Part shown: positions 42,610-51,935 of the stretch, one piece after another | Position numbering within the stretch: the first letter of the stretch is position 1 | Layout: each line of letters starts with the position of its first letter | Assembly (NCBI GenBank): GCA_052437175.1 | Contig: JBQVOK010000010.1 | Span: 83,698 to 147,697 of the forward strand | From: JACVCJ01 sp052437175 | GTDB taxonomy: Bacteria > Bacteroidota > Bacteroidia > CAIKAF01 | Direction: 5' to 3' | Length of the DNA stretch: 64,000 nucleotides | Made by a program: the position numbers and the translations under genes | The notes under the pieces: generated by a model | Databases searched by the model: none | Told to the model about the DNA's origin: nothing | The model's input: only the letters and a program-made list of their open reading frames with translations

Positions 42610-43010
42610 GGGATGCCTTTTTTCAGTTCAAGGTTTGCTCAGGCAAGCCTGCGTTGAGGGGGGATTGCTGCGCCATCCCTCCTTACCAAAGGTCAAAATG
42701 TAAAAGCGTACATCCCTGCTTATCTTGCTTTATGCGAAACTTTTCCAGGCTCCAATCCTGTCTATATAAGTCCGGATGCGGGGGATTGCTGCGCCATCAC
42801 TCCTTACCAAAGGTCAAAATGCAAAAGCGTACATCCCTGCTGATCTTGCTTTAAGCTAAACTTTTCCAGCCTCCAACCCTGTCTATATAGGTCCGGAAGC
42901 GTCGGGATTGCTGCGCCATCCCTCCTTACCAAAGGTCAAAATGTAAAAGCGTACATCCCTGCTATGCAGGGATGGCTTTTTTCATACCTTAACCCGCTCA
43001 GGCAAGCCTG
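42610..43010. repeat. Nested direct repeats in a gene-free block
   Basis: A unit beginning GGGATTGCTGCGCCATC occurs at 42661, 42782 and 42904 (periods 121 and 122). The last copy is cut off near 42962, and the first 60 bp of each unit are most conserved. A second repeat brackets the array: GCTCAGGCAAGCCTG appears at about 42637 and again at about 42989, each time after a GGGATG(C/G)CTTTTTTCA stretch. I see no gene in 42371-43068 and no spacers as in a CRISPR. Confidence 0.85.
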
Positions 43011-43028
43011 GCGTGTTTTGGCATGAAA

Positions 43029-43057
43029 AAAGCGCCTCGCTGCAAGCGAGGCGCTTT
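43029..43057 (-). terminator. Terminator of the tmRNA gene
   Basis: A 13-bp stem (43029-43041 with 43045-43057; GCGCCTCGC core) and a T-run on the minus strand lie 12 nt downstream of the tmRNA 3' end. Confidence 0.85.
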
Positions 43058-43068
43058 ACATTCTCTTG

Positions 43069-43435
43069 TGGAGCCGGAGGGATTCGAACCCTCGTCCAAA
43101 CACGTGACCCATAAGCTTTCTACACGTTTATTCTGCCTTTGCATTGTAGGCCCGCAACCTGAGGACAGACACCCTAATTACGGACTTAGTTGCTGTTTCT
43201 TATCCCTGCACCGCAACACAGCAGGGACCAGCCTTATTTAGTCGAGGCTTCCGGACCTGATCCTAAAGGCTCGGACCAGGGGAAACCGCATGTTGCTAAT
43301 CTTCCTGATTAGGCAGCCATTGCAAAGTTGTAGCTATTGCCACTTGAAAGTTGATGGTCGAGATTTGAGGGGAAACCAACAGCCCCCTACGTGCTTACCT
43401 ACCGACCTGCCGCGCTGTCAAAACCAGTCGACCCC
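43069..43435 (-). ncRNA. ssrA: tmRNA (ssrA)
   Basis: The minus strand begins GGGGTCGACTGGTTTTGACA, the conserved tmRNA 5' end. The 3' end is a T-arm and acceptor: GAGGG-TTCGAAT-CCCTC and CGGCTCC with discriminator A; CCA is not encoded. The tag reading frame (43341-43309) encodes GNSYNFAMAA and then TAA. It rescues stalled ribosomes and tags the peptide for proteolysis. About 367 nt. The expected pseudoknot segments lie between the tag and the 3' end. Confidence 0.93.
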
Positions 43436-43448
43436 GGTATCGCTTATC

Positions 43449-43679
43449 TTAATACTGACGCTGATACATCTTATCGGCCAAAGCCTTTTTCACAAAGGGC
43501 TTCACCTTCGTTTGCTTCTTCACCATCACCAAAAGGTAACGTAACGATACAAATATTGTTCCTGTTATAAAAAACAGGAACGAACCACGGGTACCGGTAA
43601 GCAAAGCTACCATACCTCCCGCGATGATCAGCCACCCGAGGGCGCCGACAGCCTTTAAGACTTGTTTCTTCTTCGTCAT
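43449..43679 (-). CDS. Small membrane protein
   Basis: From the ATG at 43679 the product has 76 residues with two hydrophobic helices (about 14-32 and 35-55) and basic ends. The TTG at 43694 is an alternative start. It ends 13 nt before the tmRNA gene on the same strand, so its 3' end may overlap the tmRNA promoter. No family was recognised. Confidence 0.6.
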   Translation of the reverse strand: MTKKKQVLKAVGALGWLIIAGGMVALLTGTRGSFLFFITGTIFVSLRYLLVMVKKQTKVKPFVKKALADKMYQRQY

Positions 43680-43831
43680 TTCCTGTAAAAACAATTAAGT
43701 TTTTCGTATTAAAATAAAAGTACAAAATTACTAAAAAATGCGACACAACAAACATCTTGTTTGTTAATGTTTGTTTATTGCAAACTTCAGCCTGTAACTG
43801 TAGTATACGTAATTTCTATACCAAATGTTAC

Positions 43832-45619
43832 TTAAAACTGGAAATAGATGAACTTCTGCAGGTCGCCGCTCACGAACTGGTACGTGAAAAACACCGCCAC
43901 CACGGCAAATACGGCCTGTAATACCCGGGGCCAGGAGGCGAAAAATTCGCGGTAACGCTCTTTCCAGCTTTCCGGCAGCCAGTGTATGATCATACCCAGC
44001 ACAAAGATCAGGAACACCTTCCAGTAAGCCGCCAGGATGTCCGGGGCCAGTTGCAGGTTGAACTCGTACCACATTTTGTTGATCATGTCCTTCGCCGTTT
44101 TCATTTCGGGCGTATTGATCAGTTCCTGGGCCTGTCCGCGTACGTCTGACTTCTGTGCGTCTGCCGCACGGAAAAAAATACGTGTAAGCGATATGAACAC
44201 GAAAGTAATGAGTATACTAAAAATGCGCACTACCCAGGTCTTGTTCTCCTTAATGGGCGAAATACGCTTCCACTGCCGGTAAAATACCAGTCCCAGGCCG
44301 TTGAGACCACCCCAGATCACGAAGTTCCAGGACGGACCGTGCCACAGGCCGCCCACCAGCATGGTGATCATCATATTGATGTCGGTGGTCACGATCTTCT
44401 TGAGCTTGTCCAGCCCGAAGCCGAATGCATAGATGAGCAGTGCCAGCGGGGCAAACACGCCGATCAGCGATACACAGCCGAACAACACGTAATCGGCAAA
44501 TTTGTACTCGGGAATTTTAACAAAAGCCAGGTAATACTGCCAGCTGAGTACACCCACAATAAGCCCGATGATGCCCAGCCAGAGAAAAGTGCCCACACTG
44601 GCCCTTTTGTTGCCGCCGAGCGGAATGTACAGGTAATCGCGTAGCCAGGTAGAAAGCGAAATATGCCAGCGGCGCCAGAAATCCGATACGTTCTGGGCCT
44701 TGTAGGGCGAATTGAAGTTCTGCGTAAGATGAAAACCCATCAGTCCGGCTACCCCGATGGCAATGTCTGTATAGCCCGAAAAATCGGCATATACCTGCAG
44801 GGAGTAAAGCATAATGCTCATGAAGTTCTCGAAACCGGTGTACATACCGGGATTGGCAAAAACGCGGTCGATAAAGTTCACGGCCATATAATCACCGATC
44901 ACCAGTTTTTTAATGAGTCCGTTCAGGATCCAGAAAACGGCTATACCAAAGGCTTTACGCGAAAGTGAATAGGGTGCGTAGAGCTGTGGAAGAAATTCAG
45001 AAGCACGTACAATGGGCCCGGCCACCAACTGTGGGAAAAACGATACATAAAACCCGAAATCGAACAGGGAACGTGCCGGTTCCAGGCGGCGTTTGTATAC
45101 ATCCAGTGTATAGGAAAGAGTCTGGAACGTGTAAAAAGAAACACCTACGGGCAGTACGATCTTGTCTACATCAAAGGTATTTCCGCCGAAAAAGCCGTTG
45201 CCGAATACCGCCAGGTGATTGATCACCTCTGCACTGCCGTTGAACAGGGTATTGTAACTGGCCGTAAAGAAATAGGCGTATTTGAAGTAGGCCAGGATCG
45301 AGAGGTTGATGATCACAGACAGGGACACCAGCAGCAGGCGCAGCCACTGTTTCGGAGAACGGGCAATGATCTTCGAAAAGTTGTAGTCCATGGTAATGGT
45401 GAACAGCAGCAGCAGAAAGAAAAGTCCGCTGGTTTTATAGTAAAAGAATACAGAGACTACAAAAAGGAACAGGGAACGCATCTTTTTGCGTTCGTAGATG
45501 AAGGAATCCACCGCCAGTACGGCTGCGAAGAAAAGCCAGAAGAACATGCCCGTAAAAATGAAGGGCGAGTCCGGGGAAAACACAAAAAACGCTTTCAGAA
45601 ATTTCAGCACAGGTTCCAT
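43832..45619 (-). CDS. MBOAT-family O-acyltransferase (AlgI-like)
   Basis: A 595-residue multi-pass membrane protein of the MBOAT family. FWRRWHISLSTWLRDYLYIPLGG near residues 315-337 and the catalytic-type histidine in GGLWHGPSWNFVIWGGLNG near 430 match AlgI-type transferases. It would move acyl groups across the membrane for attachment to exported polysaccharide. Two SGNH-family genes directly upstream (16 nt and a 4-nt overlap) provide the likely periplasmic partners, as AlgX/AlgJ do for AlgI. Confidence 0.93.
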   Translation of the reverse strand: MEPVLKFLKAFFVFSPDSPFIFTGMFFWLFFAAVLAVDSFIYERKKMRSLFLFVVSVFFYYKTSGLFFLLLLFTITMDYNFSKIIARSPKQWLRLLLVSLSVIINLSILAYFKYAYFFTASYNTLFNGSAEVINHLAVFGNGFFGGNTFDVDKIVLPVGVSFYTFQTLSYTLDVYKRRLEPARSLFDFGFYVSFFPQLVAGPIVRASEFLPQLYAPYSLSRKAFGIAVFWILNGLIKKLVIGDYMAVNFIDRVFANPGMYTGFENFMSIMLYSLQVYADFSGYTDIAIGVAGLMGFHLTQNFNSPYKAQNVSDFWRRWHISLSTWLRDYLYIPLGGNKRASVGTFLWLGIIGLIVGVLSWQYYLAFVKIPEYKFADYVLFGCVSLIGVFAPLALLIYAFGFGLDKLKKIVTTDINMMITMLVGGLWHGPSWNFVIWGGLNGLGLVFYRQWKRISPIKENKTWVVRIFSILITFVFISLTRIFFRAADAQKSDVRGQAQELINTPEMKTAKDMINKMWYEFNLQLAPDILAAYWKVFLIFVLGMIIHWLPESWKERYREFFASWPRVLQAVFAVVAVFFTYQFVSGDLQKFIYFQF

Positions 45620-45635
45620 TCAGTCTTTCCTGGTA

Positions 45636-46871
45636 TTATGGTTTTGTTTGTTGCAGGTATGTGGTGTAACGATGTATAAGTGCCTCGAACATCAGGTCGC
45701 CGATGAGCTTGTAACCCGCCCCGGTAAAATGGATCCGGTCGGATGCGGCCAGGCCGTTCGCCTGCCAGGTGGCCATACTCCCGAAACCGCCCATGATGCT
45801 GAACACGTCCCATACGCTTAGTCCGCGCTCCTTTGCCATCTGGAACATGGCGTCCTTTACCGGGCCGGCATTGTAGTTCACGTATTTTTTGCGGAAGTAT
45901 GTATCGTTATTGGTAACAAACAGGATGGCGCAGCCCGGGGCGGCCTGTTCGATCAGGTCCAGCAGGCGGCCGTAATTCTTCATGAACACCTCCTTGGAGA
46001 AATTGCTACCGTGCGCATCGTTCACCCCGATGGCCAGGATCACCAGGTCGGGTTCCAGCACCGAAAGATGTTCTGTAAATTTCTGGCATTTTAGGTAACT
46101 GGGCACCGAAGCGCCGTTCACGCCGATGGAATGGTAACTGAAGCCGGGGTCGTCGTTCACGAACTGTACCCCGTACAGGGTAAAAAAGTTCTGCCCGGCA
46201 CGCGATCTGCGCAGCTGGAAATCGGCCACCTTTTCGTAACCGGAAAATTCGATCTCGGTATAGCCTTTGTCCGGGTAGGTGGTAATACGCGCCGGCATGG
46301 CCGAAAGCGGGAATATCTCGAAAGAAGCGGAATCGATGCGGTGAAAGATCCGCAGTTTATTAAAATCGTAATAGCCCTGTACGCGGTTGTTGGGATCGAT
46401 ACGGATCTCCGTCAGTGTATCGTATGTGGTAACACTAATGCCGCTCAGCCCCAGCTCGCAGGCAGAGCTCTGTACATTGCGGCAGGCCAGCCAGTTACCA
46501 CTATACGTCACCGTGTAGTTGGACGGACTGTTGGTCTTTGCCATTTTGAACGGGAATACAAAACCGCGCGGGCCGCTCATTCCCGGCAGCATGTGTTCCA
46601 GTTTATCGCGGAAACGACCGCTGTGTATATCGGCCTGTACGTGGCTTCCGCCGATGTGTACAATGTTCAGGGAACCTTTACCCAGGGTTACCAGGTCGTC
46701 CATTTTTTTCAGGAAACGCAGCAGGCGGCTGCTGTCGCCGGGCGATTGTATGTAATTGAGATCGTAACGTACAAAATTGTAGGGATGTTCCTGGTAGGGG
46801 TAATAGGGATACTGTGCACGCGCCGTAAGCGCCGCCAGGAACAGGATGATATATAAAAAGCGTTTCCTCAC
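45636..46871 (-). CDS. SGNH/GDSL-type acyltransferase partner (secreted)
   Basis: A 411-residue protein with a signal peptide (MRKRFLYIILFLAALTARAQ). Block I reads HIGGSHVQAD (with the Ser in GGSH), AIGVNDAHGS is the block III equivalent, and DRIHFTGAGY supplies the catalytic Asp and His. It starts with GTG overlapping the upstream gene by 4 nt. It would act with the MBOAT gene that follows, adding or transferring acyl groups to polysaccharide. Confidence 0.84.
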   Translation of the reverse strand: MRKRFLYIILFLAALTARAQYPYYPYQEHPYNFVRYDLNYIQSPGDSSRLLRFLKKMDDLVTLGKGSLNIVHIGGSHVQADIHSGRFRDKLEHMLPGMSGPRGFVFPFKMAKTNSPSNYTVTYSGNWLACRNVQSSACELGLSGISVTTYDTLTEIRIDPNNRVQGYYDFNKLRIFHRIDSASFEIFPLSAMPARITTYPDKGYTEIEFSGYEKVADFQLRRSRAGQNFFTLYGVQFVNDDPGFSYHSIGVNGASVPSYLKCQKFTEHLSVLEPDLVILAIGVNDAHGSNFSKEVFMKNYGRLLDLIEQAAPGCAILFVTNNDTYFRKKYVNYNAGPVKDAMFQMAKERGLSVWDVFSIMGGFGSMATWQANGLAASDRIHFTGAGYKLIGDLMFEALIHRYTTYLQQTKP

Positions 46872-48295
46872 TGTTTTTTACTGTCTGCCTGTGTCTGCAG
46901 GTCTTTCATCTGCTTGCGGAAGCGGTATTCGTTGTAATCGTCGATCAGGGCCTTGGTAAATATTTCGGCAATGCGTTCGGCGCCGTCACGGGTAAAGTGA
47001 ATGTAATCCGGACCGGCCAGGCGTTGTTTTACCCAGCCCGGCATGGAATTACGGCCGCCCATGGCTGCGTACATGTCCCAGAAACCGCAGCCCGTTTCAA
47101 ACGAAGCTTCTTTCAGGGCGGTACGTACTTCTTCGAGGTAAGGCCAGGTCTGTAACTGTCCGTTCACACGTTTGCTCATATCTGCGGGCCCGATCGTAAT
47201 GATGCTCGCCTCCGGTGCCACCGCCTTTACGTATTCCAGCTGGGCCTTGAACTCCTCTTTATATTTTTCCACGCTTTTGGGTCCGCCAACAGAAGGCAGC
47301 ATATTGCCGCCGAATTCCATCAGGATCAGGCGGGTGTTCATCAGGGACATCATACGGCCATAGCCGCTTTTTTCCACCATGGTAAAGCGGGTTCCCGCAC
47401 TGCCGCGCATAGGTACGTTGTCCACGGTAACACCGGCCCCGCCGTCCAGCGCAATGCCGTACACATCGGGCGAGGGACCGTTGAACTCCAGGGTAAAGCT
47501 GTTGGGCAGGCTTTCGAAGCTGAGTTTGATCACGTTCACACCGTCGCCGGCTTTCAGATCGGCGCTTTTACCGTTGAGCGCCACGCTTACGCCTTCGGCG
47601 CATTTGCCGTAGTATATACGTACGGCCGTAATGTCTTTATTGCGTTCGTAACCGATATTACTTTTGCTGAAACGTATGGAAGCGCTGTTGCCGCTGTAGC
47701 TGCAAACGGCCAGCATGGCGCCGTAGCGTTTGTGCGGGGCTTTCTGTTCGGTGGTGCCGAATACGGCGTAGCGGGTCCAGTTCTCTGAGGCGCTCTGGAA
47801 TACCGAAGAGGCCCCGATGGGCTGCACGGCAGGTACCAGCCCGGCCCCCGAACCACCGAAGAGCTCCTGCAGACGGTCGCGCAGGTAACCACTGATGCGG
47901 TCGCCCTCGATCTGTGAATCGCCGTAGTGCACTACGCGCAGCAGGCTCTTCTTGTGCTCGCGCACGGAATCCAGGGCGGCAAAGAAGGGGTACAGCACTT
48001 CTTTATGCTGGTCGGGATACTTGATGCGTGACGAATCGTTGGGGTCATTGTGAAAGATCTTGAGGGAATCGGCAATATTCAGTGAATCGCGGATGAACAG
48101 GCTGTCGCGCTTAATATCCAGCGCAAAAGAGGCATCTTTGTAGGTAACCGTGTCCAGGAACAGCTGCGACAGGCTCATGAAGCGCAGCGTGCCCATATTC
48201 CCCATCGTTACGCCATCCTTCGGAAAAAGGATAGACACCCCGCAAAGCAGGCCCAGGCAAAGCAACACAAAGAGTAAGACTTTTTTCGGCGTCAT
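46868..48295 (-). CDS. SGNH/GDSL-type hydrolase or acyltransferase partner
   Basis: From the ATG at 48295 the product has 475 residues; a TTG at 48301 is less likely. It has a hydrophobic N-terminal anchor or signal (about residues 5-25). Block I is HYGDSQIEGDRIS, and DYIHFTRDGAERIAEIF holds the Asp/His pair. It overlaps the next SGNH gene by 4 nt. A -7-type TACTTTTG (minus strand 48323-48316) precedes the start. The two SGNH proteins are diverged paralogues of one another. Confidence 0.84.
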   Translation of the reverse strand: MTPKKVLLFVLLCLGLLCGVSILFPKDGVTMGNMGTLRFMSLSQLFLDTVTYKDASFALDIKRDSLFIRDSLNIADSLKIFHNDPNDSSRIKYPDQHKEVLYPFFAALDSVREHKKSLLRVVHYGDSQIEGDRISGYLRDRLQELFGGSGAGLVPAVQPIGASSVFQSASENWTRYAVFGTTEQKAPHKRYGAMLAVCSYSGNSASIRFSKSNIGYERNKDITAVRIYYGKCAEGVSVALNGKSADLKAGDGVNVIKLSFESLPNSFTLEFNGPSPDVYGIALDGGAGVTVDNVPMRGSAGTRFTMVEKSGYGRMMSLMNTRLILMEFGGNMLPSVGGPKSVEKYKEEFKAQLEYVKAVAPEASIITIGPADMSKRVNGQLQTWPYLEEVRTALKEASFETGCGFWDMYAAMGGRNSMPGWVKQRLAGPDYIHFTRDGAERIAEIFTKALIDDYNEYRFRKQMKDLQTQADSKKQ

Positions 48296-48439
48296 CCGCA
48301 ATCACATTATTTGGGCAAAAGTAACGTTCACATTTGGCATATAGGTATGTCACTCTAAATGTTTTCAACATAAAAAGTATTAAAAGCCGTTTCCCGCGCT
48401 GCTGTAAAATAGCTATTTTTGCCACAAACAGATAATTGA

Positions 48440-49315
48440 ATGCTTCAATCCATGACCGGCTTCGGCAAAAGTGCCGTTGAGACAGAAAACTACAGAATTC
48501 GCGTTGAAATCCGTTGCCTGAACAGCAGAAATATGGATATTATCCTGAAACTGCCGGCGGCTTTCCGTGAATTTGAGTACGATCTGCGGAGCCGGATCAG
48601 TGAGATCCTTTTACGCGGTAAAGCGGACGTATGGATCATGGCCGATGCGCTGCGTACCGAGAACGGCGGCCGTCTCAATATGCCCATCGCCGTTTCGCTG
48701 TACAACGAACTGCTGCAGTTCAGCCGGCAGACAGGCGCTCCCACTGATGGCATACTGGAATCGGTGATGCGCCAGCCCGACGTGTTCAAGACCGACGATA
48801 CCACCGCTTCCGAAGCCGATGCCAACGCCCTGCGCAGAGCCCTGGACGAAGCCCTGGAACAGGTAAAGGCCTTTCGTTTCCAGGAAGGAAAACACCTCGA
48901 AGAGGATATCCTGCTGCGTATAGACAACATTGCTGCCGGCAAAGAAGCCGTGAAACCTTTTGAGCAGCCCCGCATCGAACGCATGCGCCGCCGCCTGCAG
49001 GAAAACATACAGGCCACCCTGAACCTGGACGGTATGGACGCCAACCGCTTTGAGGAAGAGCTGATCTACTACATGGAAAAGCTGGACATTACCGAAGAAA
49101 AAGTGCGCCTGCTGGGCCACCTGAACTACTTTGGCGAAATTGTACGCGGCACCACGCCCGATGCCGGACGTAAACTGGGCTTCCTGGCACAGGAGATCGG
49201 ACGCGAGATCAATACCATCGGCAGTAAGGCCAACGACGTCGATATCCAGAAAGTAGTGGTAGGCATGAAAGACGAACTGGAAAAAATAAAGGAACAATTA
49301 CTGAACATCCTGTAA
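48440..49315 (+). CDS. yicC: YicC-family endoribonuclease
   Basis: A 291-residue protein of usual YicC length. It opens MLQSMTGFGKS, continues with VEIRCLNSRNMDIILKLP (about residues 23-40), and ends with DVQIQKVV-type text (NDVDIQKVVVGMKDELEKIKEQ). YicC proteins are RNA-cleaving factors that act in RNA turnover and stress. It is followed one base later by metG, so the two are co-transcribed. A -7 element TATTTTTG lies at 48414-48421. Confidence 0.93.
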   Translation: MLQSMTGFGKSAVETENYRIRVEIRCLNSRNMDIILKLPAAFREFEYDLRSRISEILLRGKADVWIMADALRTENGGRLNMPIAVSLYNELLQFSRQTGAPTDGILESVMRQPDVFKTDDTTASEADANALRRALDEALEQVKAFRFQEGKHLEEDILLRIDNIAAGKEAVKPFEQPRIERMRRRLQENIQATLNLDGMDANRFEEELIYYMEKLDITEEKVRLLGHLNYFGEIVRGTTPDAGRKLGFLAQEIGREINTIGSKANDVDIQKVVVGMKDELEKIKEQLLNIL

Positions 49316-49316
49316 A

Positions 49317-51464
49317 ATGCATTCCGAAAAGAAACGATATACATTAACGGCAGCCCTTCCCTATGCCAATGGTCCGGTACACATCGGCCACCTGGCCGGC
49401 TGCTATATTCCCGCCGACATCTATGCCCGTTACCTGCGCCTGCGCGGCCGTGATGTGCTTTTTGTATGCGGGTCCGACGAACACGGCATTCCCATTACCA
49501 TAAAAGCCCGCCAGGAAGGCGTTACGCCCCAGCAGGTGGTAGATAAGTACCATAAGATCATGGGCGATGCCTTCCGCGATTTCGGCATCAGTTTCGATAT
49601 TTATTCGCGCACCAGCGCCGATGTGCACAAGAAGACCGCATCGGATTTCTTCCTGAACCTGTACGAAAAAGGCGAACTGCTGGAGAAAAGCTCCGAAGAA
49701 TTCTTCGATCCCGAAGCCGGGGAATTCCTGGCCGACCGCTACATTACCGGCACCTGCCCCAACTGCGGCAACCCCGAGGCCTACGGCGACCAGTGCGAGA
49801 AATGCGGCAAATCCCTCAGCCCGGACGAACTCATTGACCCGCGCAGCAAACTCTCCGGCGCTACCCCGGTTAAAAAACCCACCAAACACTGGTACATAGA
49901 CCTGGGTAAACACCAGGACACCTGGCTCAAAAGCTGGATCGCCGGTAAAAAAGACGAATGGAAGTCCAACGTATACGGGCAGTGTATGAGCTGGCTGGGC
50001 GAAGGCGAGAACAAGCTGAAGCCCCGCGCCGTGACACGCGACCTCTCCTGGGGCGTACCCGTTCCCGAACAGGTACCCGGACACGAGGGCAAAGTGCTGT
50101 ATGTATGGTTTGATGCACCCATCGGCTATATTTCGGCCACCAAAGACTTTTTTGAACGCGGCAGCAAACCGGCCTGGGTAAAAGGCGAAAACTGGAAGGA
50201 TTACTGGACGCAGGAAGGCGGCAGCAGCCTCATCCACTTCATCGGTAAGGACAACATCGTGTTCCACTGCATCATTTTCCCGGCGATGCTCGAGGCCCAC
50301 GGCGGACTGCTGCGCCCCGACAACGTGCCGGCCAACGAATTCCTGAACCTCGAAGGCAATAAAATATCTACCTCGCGCAACTGGGCCGTGTGGCTGCACG
50401 AATACCTGCAGGAAATGCCCGGGCGCGAAGATGAGCTGCGTTACGTGCTTACCTCGAACATGCCCGAGACCAAAGACAACGATTTTATCTGGAAATACGA
50501 CGGCAGCGACAGCACCACCGACAGCTACCAGGCCAAAGTGAACAACGAACTGGTGAACAACCTGGGTAATTTTGTGCAGCGCGTGCTGGTACTCACCCAG
50601 AAATATTTCGAAGGCAAAGTGCCCGAGGCCTCGCCGGATATCCTGGACGACGAGCATGCGGCCCTGTACGCCCGCATCCGCGACAGCCGCAGCCAGGTAG
50701 AAGAGCGCCTGGAGCGCTACGAATTCCGCGCGGCCCTGCTCGAGCTCATGAAACTTTCGGGCTATGGCAACCAATACATGCAGAGCTTTGAGCCCTGGAA
50801 ACTGTTTGCCACAGATCCGCAGAAAACGGCCCTGGTACTGCACAACTGCATACAGCTTACGGCACACCTTTCGGTATTGCTGGAGCCCTTCCTGCCCAAA
50901 ACTGCAGCCCGGCTGCAAAAACTGCTGCAACTGCACAACGCAGACTGGAGTACACTGGAACAGGACCGCATACTGACGGCCGGCACAGAGCTGGGCGCCC
51001 CGGAGCACCTCTTTAAACGCGTGGAAGAAAGCGAGATAAACCGCCAGCTGGAAAAACTGGAAGCGGCCCGCAAAGCTTCCGAAGCCACCAGATCGGCCCC
51101 CGCAGCGCAAGAAAGCAAAGCCCCCGCAGCGGCCAAAGAAGAGATCCAGTTCGACGATTTTGCCAAAATGGACATCCGCGTGGGTACCATACTGGAAGCC
51201 GAACGCGTGCCCAAAGCCGATAAACTGCTGCAGCTGAAGGTAGACACCGGTGTGGACGTACGTACCATACTGAGCGGTATTGCCATGCATTACACGCCCG
51301 AACAGGTAATAGGCCGGCAGGTTTGCGTACTGATAAACCTGGCCCCCCGCAAAATGCGCGGTGTGGAAAGTGCCGGTATGATACTGATGGCCGAGGACAG
51401 CGAAGGCAAACTGCACTTTGTTCGCCCCGAAAATGTAATAAACAACGGTGCCGACGTACGATAG
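49317..51464 (+). CDS. metG: Methionyl-tRNA synthetase
   Basis: A 715-residue class I synthetase. The HIGH motif is at residues 22-25 (VHIGHLAG). Zinc-binding cysteines are in CPNCGNPEAYGDQCEKCG near 146-164. The KMSKS equivalent reads KISTSR near 348. A C-terminal tRNA-binding domain (FDDFAKMDIRVGTILEAE, about 618 onward) follows an Ala/Glu-rich linker. It charges tRNA-Met. Its start is 1 nt after yicC. The long frames on the opposite strand are shadows. Confidence 0.97.
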   Translation: MHSEKKRYTLTAALPYANGPVHIGHLAGCYIPADIYARYLRLRGRDVLFVCGSDEHGIPITIKARQEGVTPQQVVDKYHKIMGDAFRDFGISFDIYSRTSADVHKKTASDFFLNLYEKGELLEKSSEEFFDPEAGEFLADRYITGTCPNCGNPEAYGDQCEKCGKSLSPDELIDPRSKLSGATPVKKPTKHWYIDLGKHQDTWLKSWIAGKKDEWKSNVYGQCMSWLGEGENKLKPRAVTRDLSWGVPVPEQVPGHEGKVLYVWFDAPIGYISATKDFFERGSKPAWVKGENWKDYWTQEGGSSLIHFIGKDNIVFHCIIFPAMLEAHGGLLRPDNVPANEFLNLEGNKISTSRNWAVWLHEYLQEMPGREDELRYVLTSNMPETKDNDFIWKYDGSDSTTDSYQAKVNNELVNNLGNFVQRVLVLTQKYFEGKVPEASPDILDDEHAALYARIRDSRSQVEERLERYEFRAALLELMKLSGYGNQYMQSFEPWKLFATDPQKTALVLHNCIQLTAHLSVLLEPFLPKTAARLQKLLQLHNADWSTLEQDRILTAGTELGAPEHLFKRVEESEINRQLEKLEAARKASEATRSAPAAQESKAPAAAKEEIQFDDFAKMDIRVGTILEAERVPKADKLLQLKVDTGVDVRTILSGIAMHYTPEQVIGRQVCVLINLAPRKMRGVESAGMILMAEDSEGKLHFVRPENVINNGADVR

Positions 51465-51466
51465 AC

Positions 51467-51496
51467 TTGATTATTCCGGCAATAATTCTAAATTTG
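51467..51496 (+). promoter_or_regulatory. Promoter of the 51516 gene
   Basis: TTG (51467-51469), 19 bp and TAAATTTG (51489-51496) match the Bacteroidota -33/-7 consensus and spacing exactly. Confidence 0.72.
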
Positions 51497-51515
51497 TAAA
51501 AACACTGTCGGAACT

Positions 51516-51935
51516 ATGAAAAAAGGTGCAAAAATTGTAATAGGCATACTGGTTGCCGTACTGTTTATTGTTGCCGGTATCGTTTACTGGAACTACTATT
51601 TCGTATACAGGGAAGGTACCCGCGTAGGCATTCTGTACAAGCTTTCGAAAGAGGGAGCCGTATTCAAGACCTATGAGGGCGAGATCATACAACCCGGCAT
51701 ACGCACCTCGAGCGACAGCAAGGTCGGTTCCAACGTTTTTCACTTTTCCATCAGCGACGATAAACTGGCCGGGCAGCTGAACAGCCTGCAGGGCAAAGAG
51801 ATTGAGGTACACTACGTGCAGTACCGCCGCACACTGCCCTGGCGCGGCCGCAAATACCCGGAGCACGAGGGGCAGTATGTGGTAGATAAATTTATATCGG
51901 TAAAAAATGAGAATCCGAACGGGTATGGCCTATAG
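51516..51935 (+). CDS. Membrane-anchored protein of unknown function
   Basis: A 139-residue protein with one N-terminal membrane helix (about residues 6-27) and a soluble region with YREGTRVGILYKLSKEGAVFKTYEGEI, a common conserved block in Bacteroidota. Homologues are sometimes mislabelled as 6-phosphogluconate dehydrogenase; nothing here supports that. A consensus promoter precedes it. It overlaps the 5' end of the next frame by 11-29 nt, depending on the start chosen for that gene. Confidence 0.78.
   Translation: MKKGAKIVIGILVAVLFIVAGIVYWNYYFVYREGTRVGILYKLSKEGAVFKTYEGEIIQPGIRTSSDSKVGSNVFHFSISDDKLAGQLNSLQGKEIEVHYVQYRRTLPWRGRKYPEHEGQYVVDKFISVKNENPNGYGL

Noticed and set aside
42654..42854. 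A 66-codon frame in the repeat block
   Set aside because: It follows the tandem repeat, has a repeat-derived composition and no upstream ribosome signal.
42610..43010. Tandem repeats considered as a CRISPR array
   Set aside because: The unit is about 121 bp with no alternation of constant repeat and variable spacer, and no cas genes are near.
43023..43241. Short frame reading EPEGFEPSSKH across the tmRNA end
   Set aside because: It lies within the tRNA-like part of the tmRNA; not coding.
49344..51416. A 690-codon open frame opposite metG
   Set aside because: It mirrors metG codon by codon. The composition is a shadow of a well-supported gene and has no start signal.
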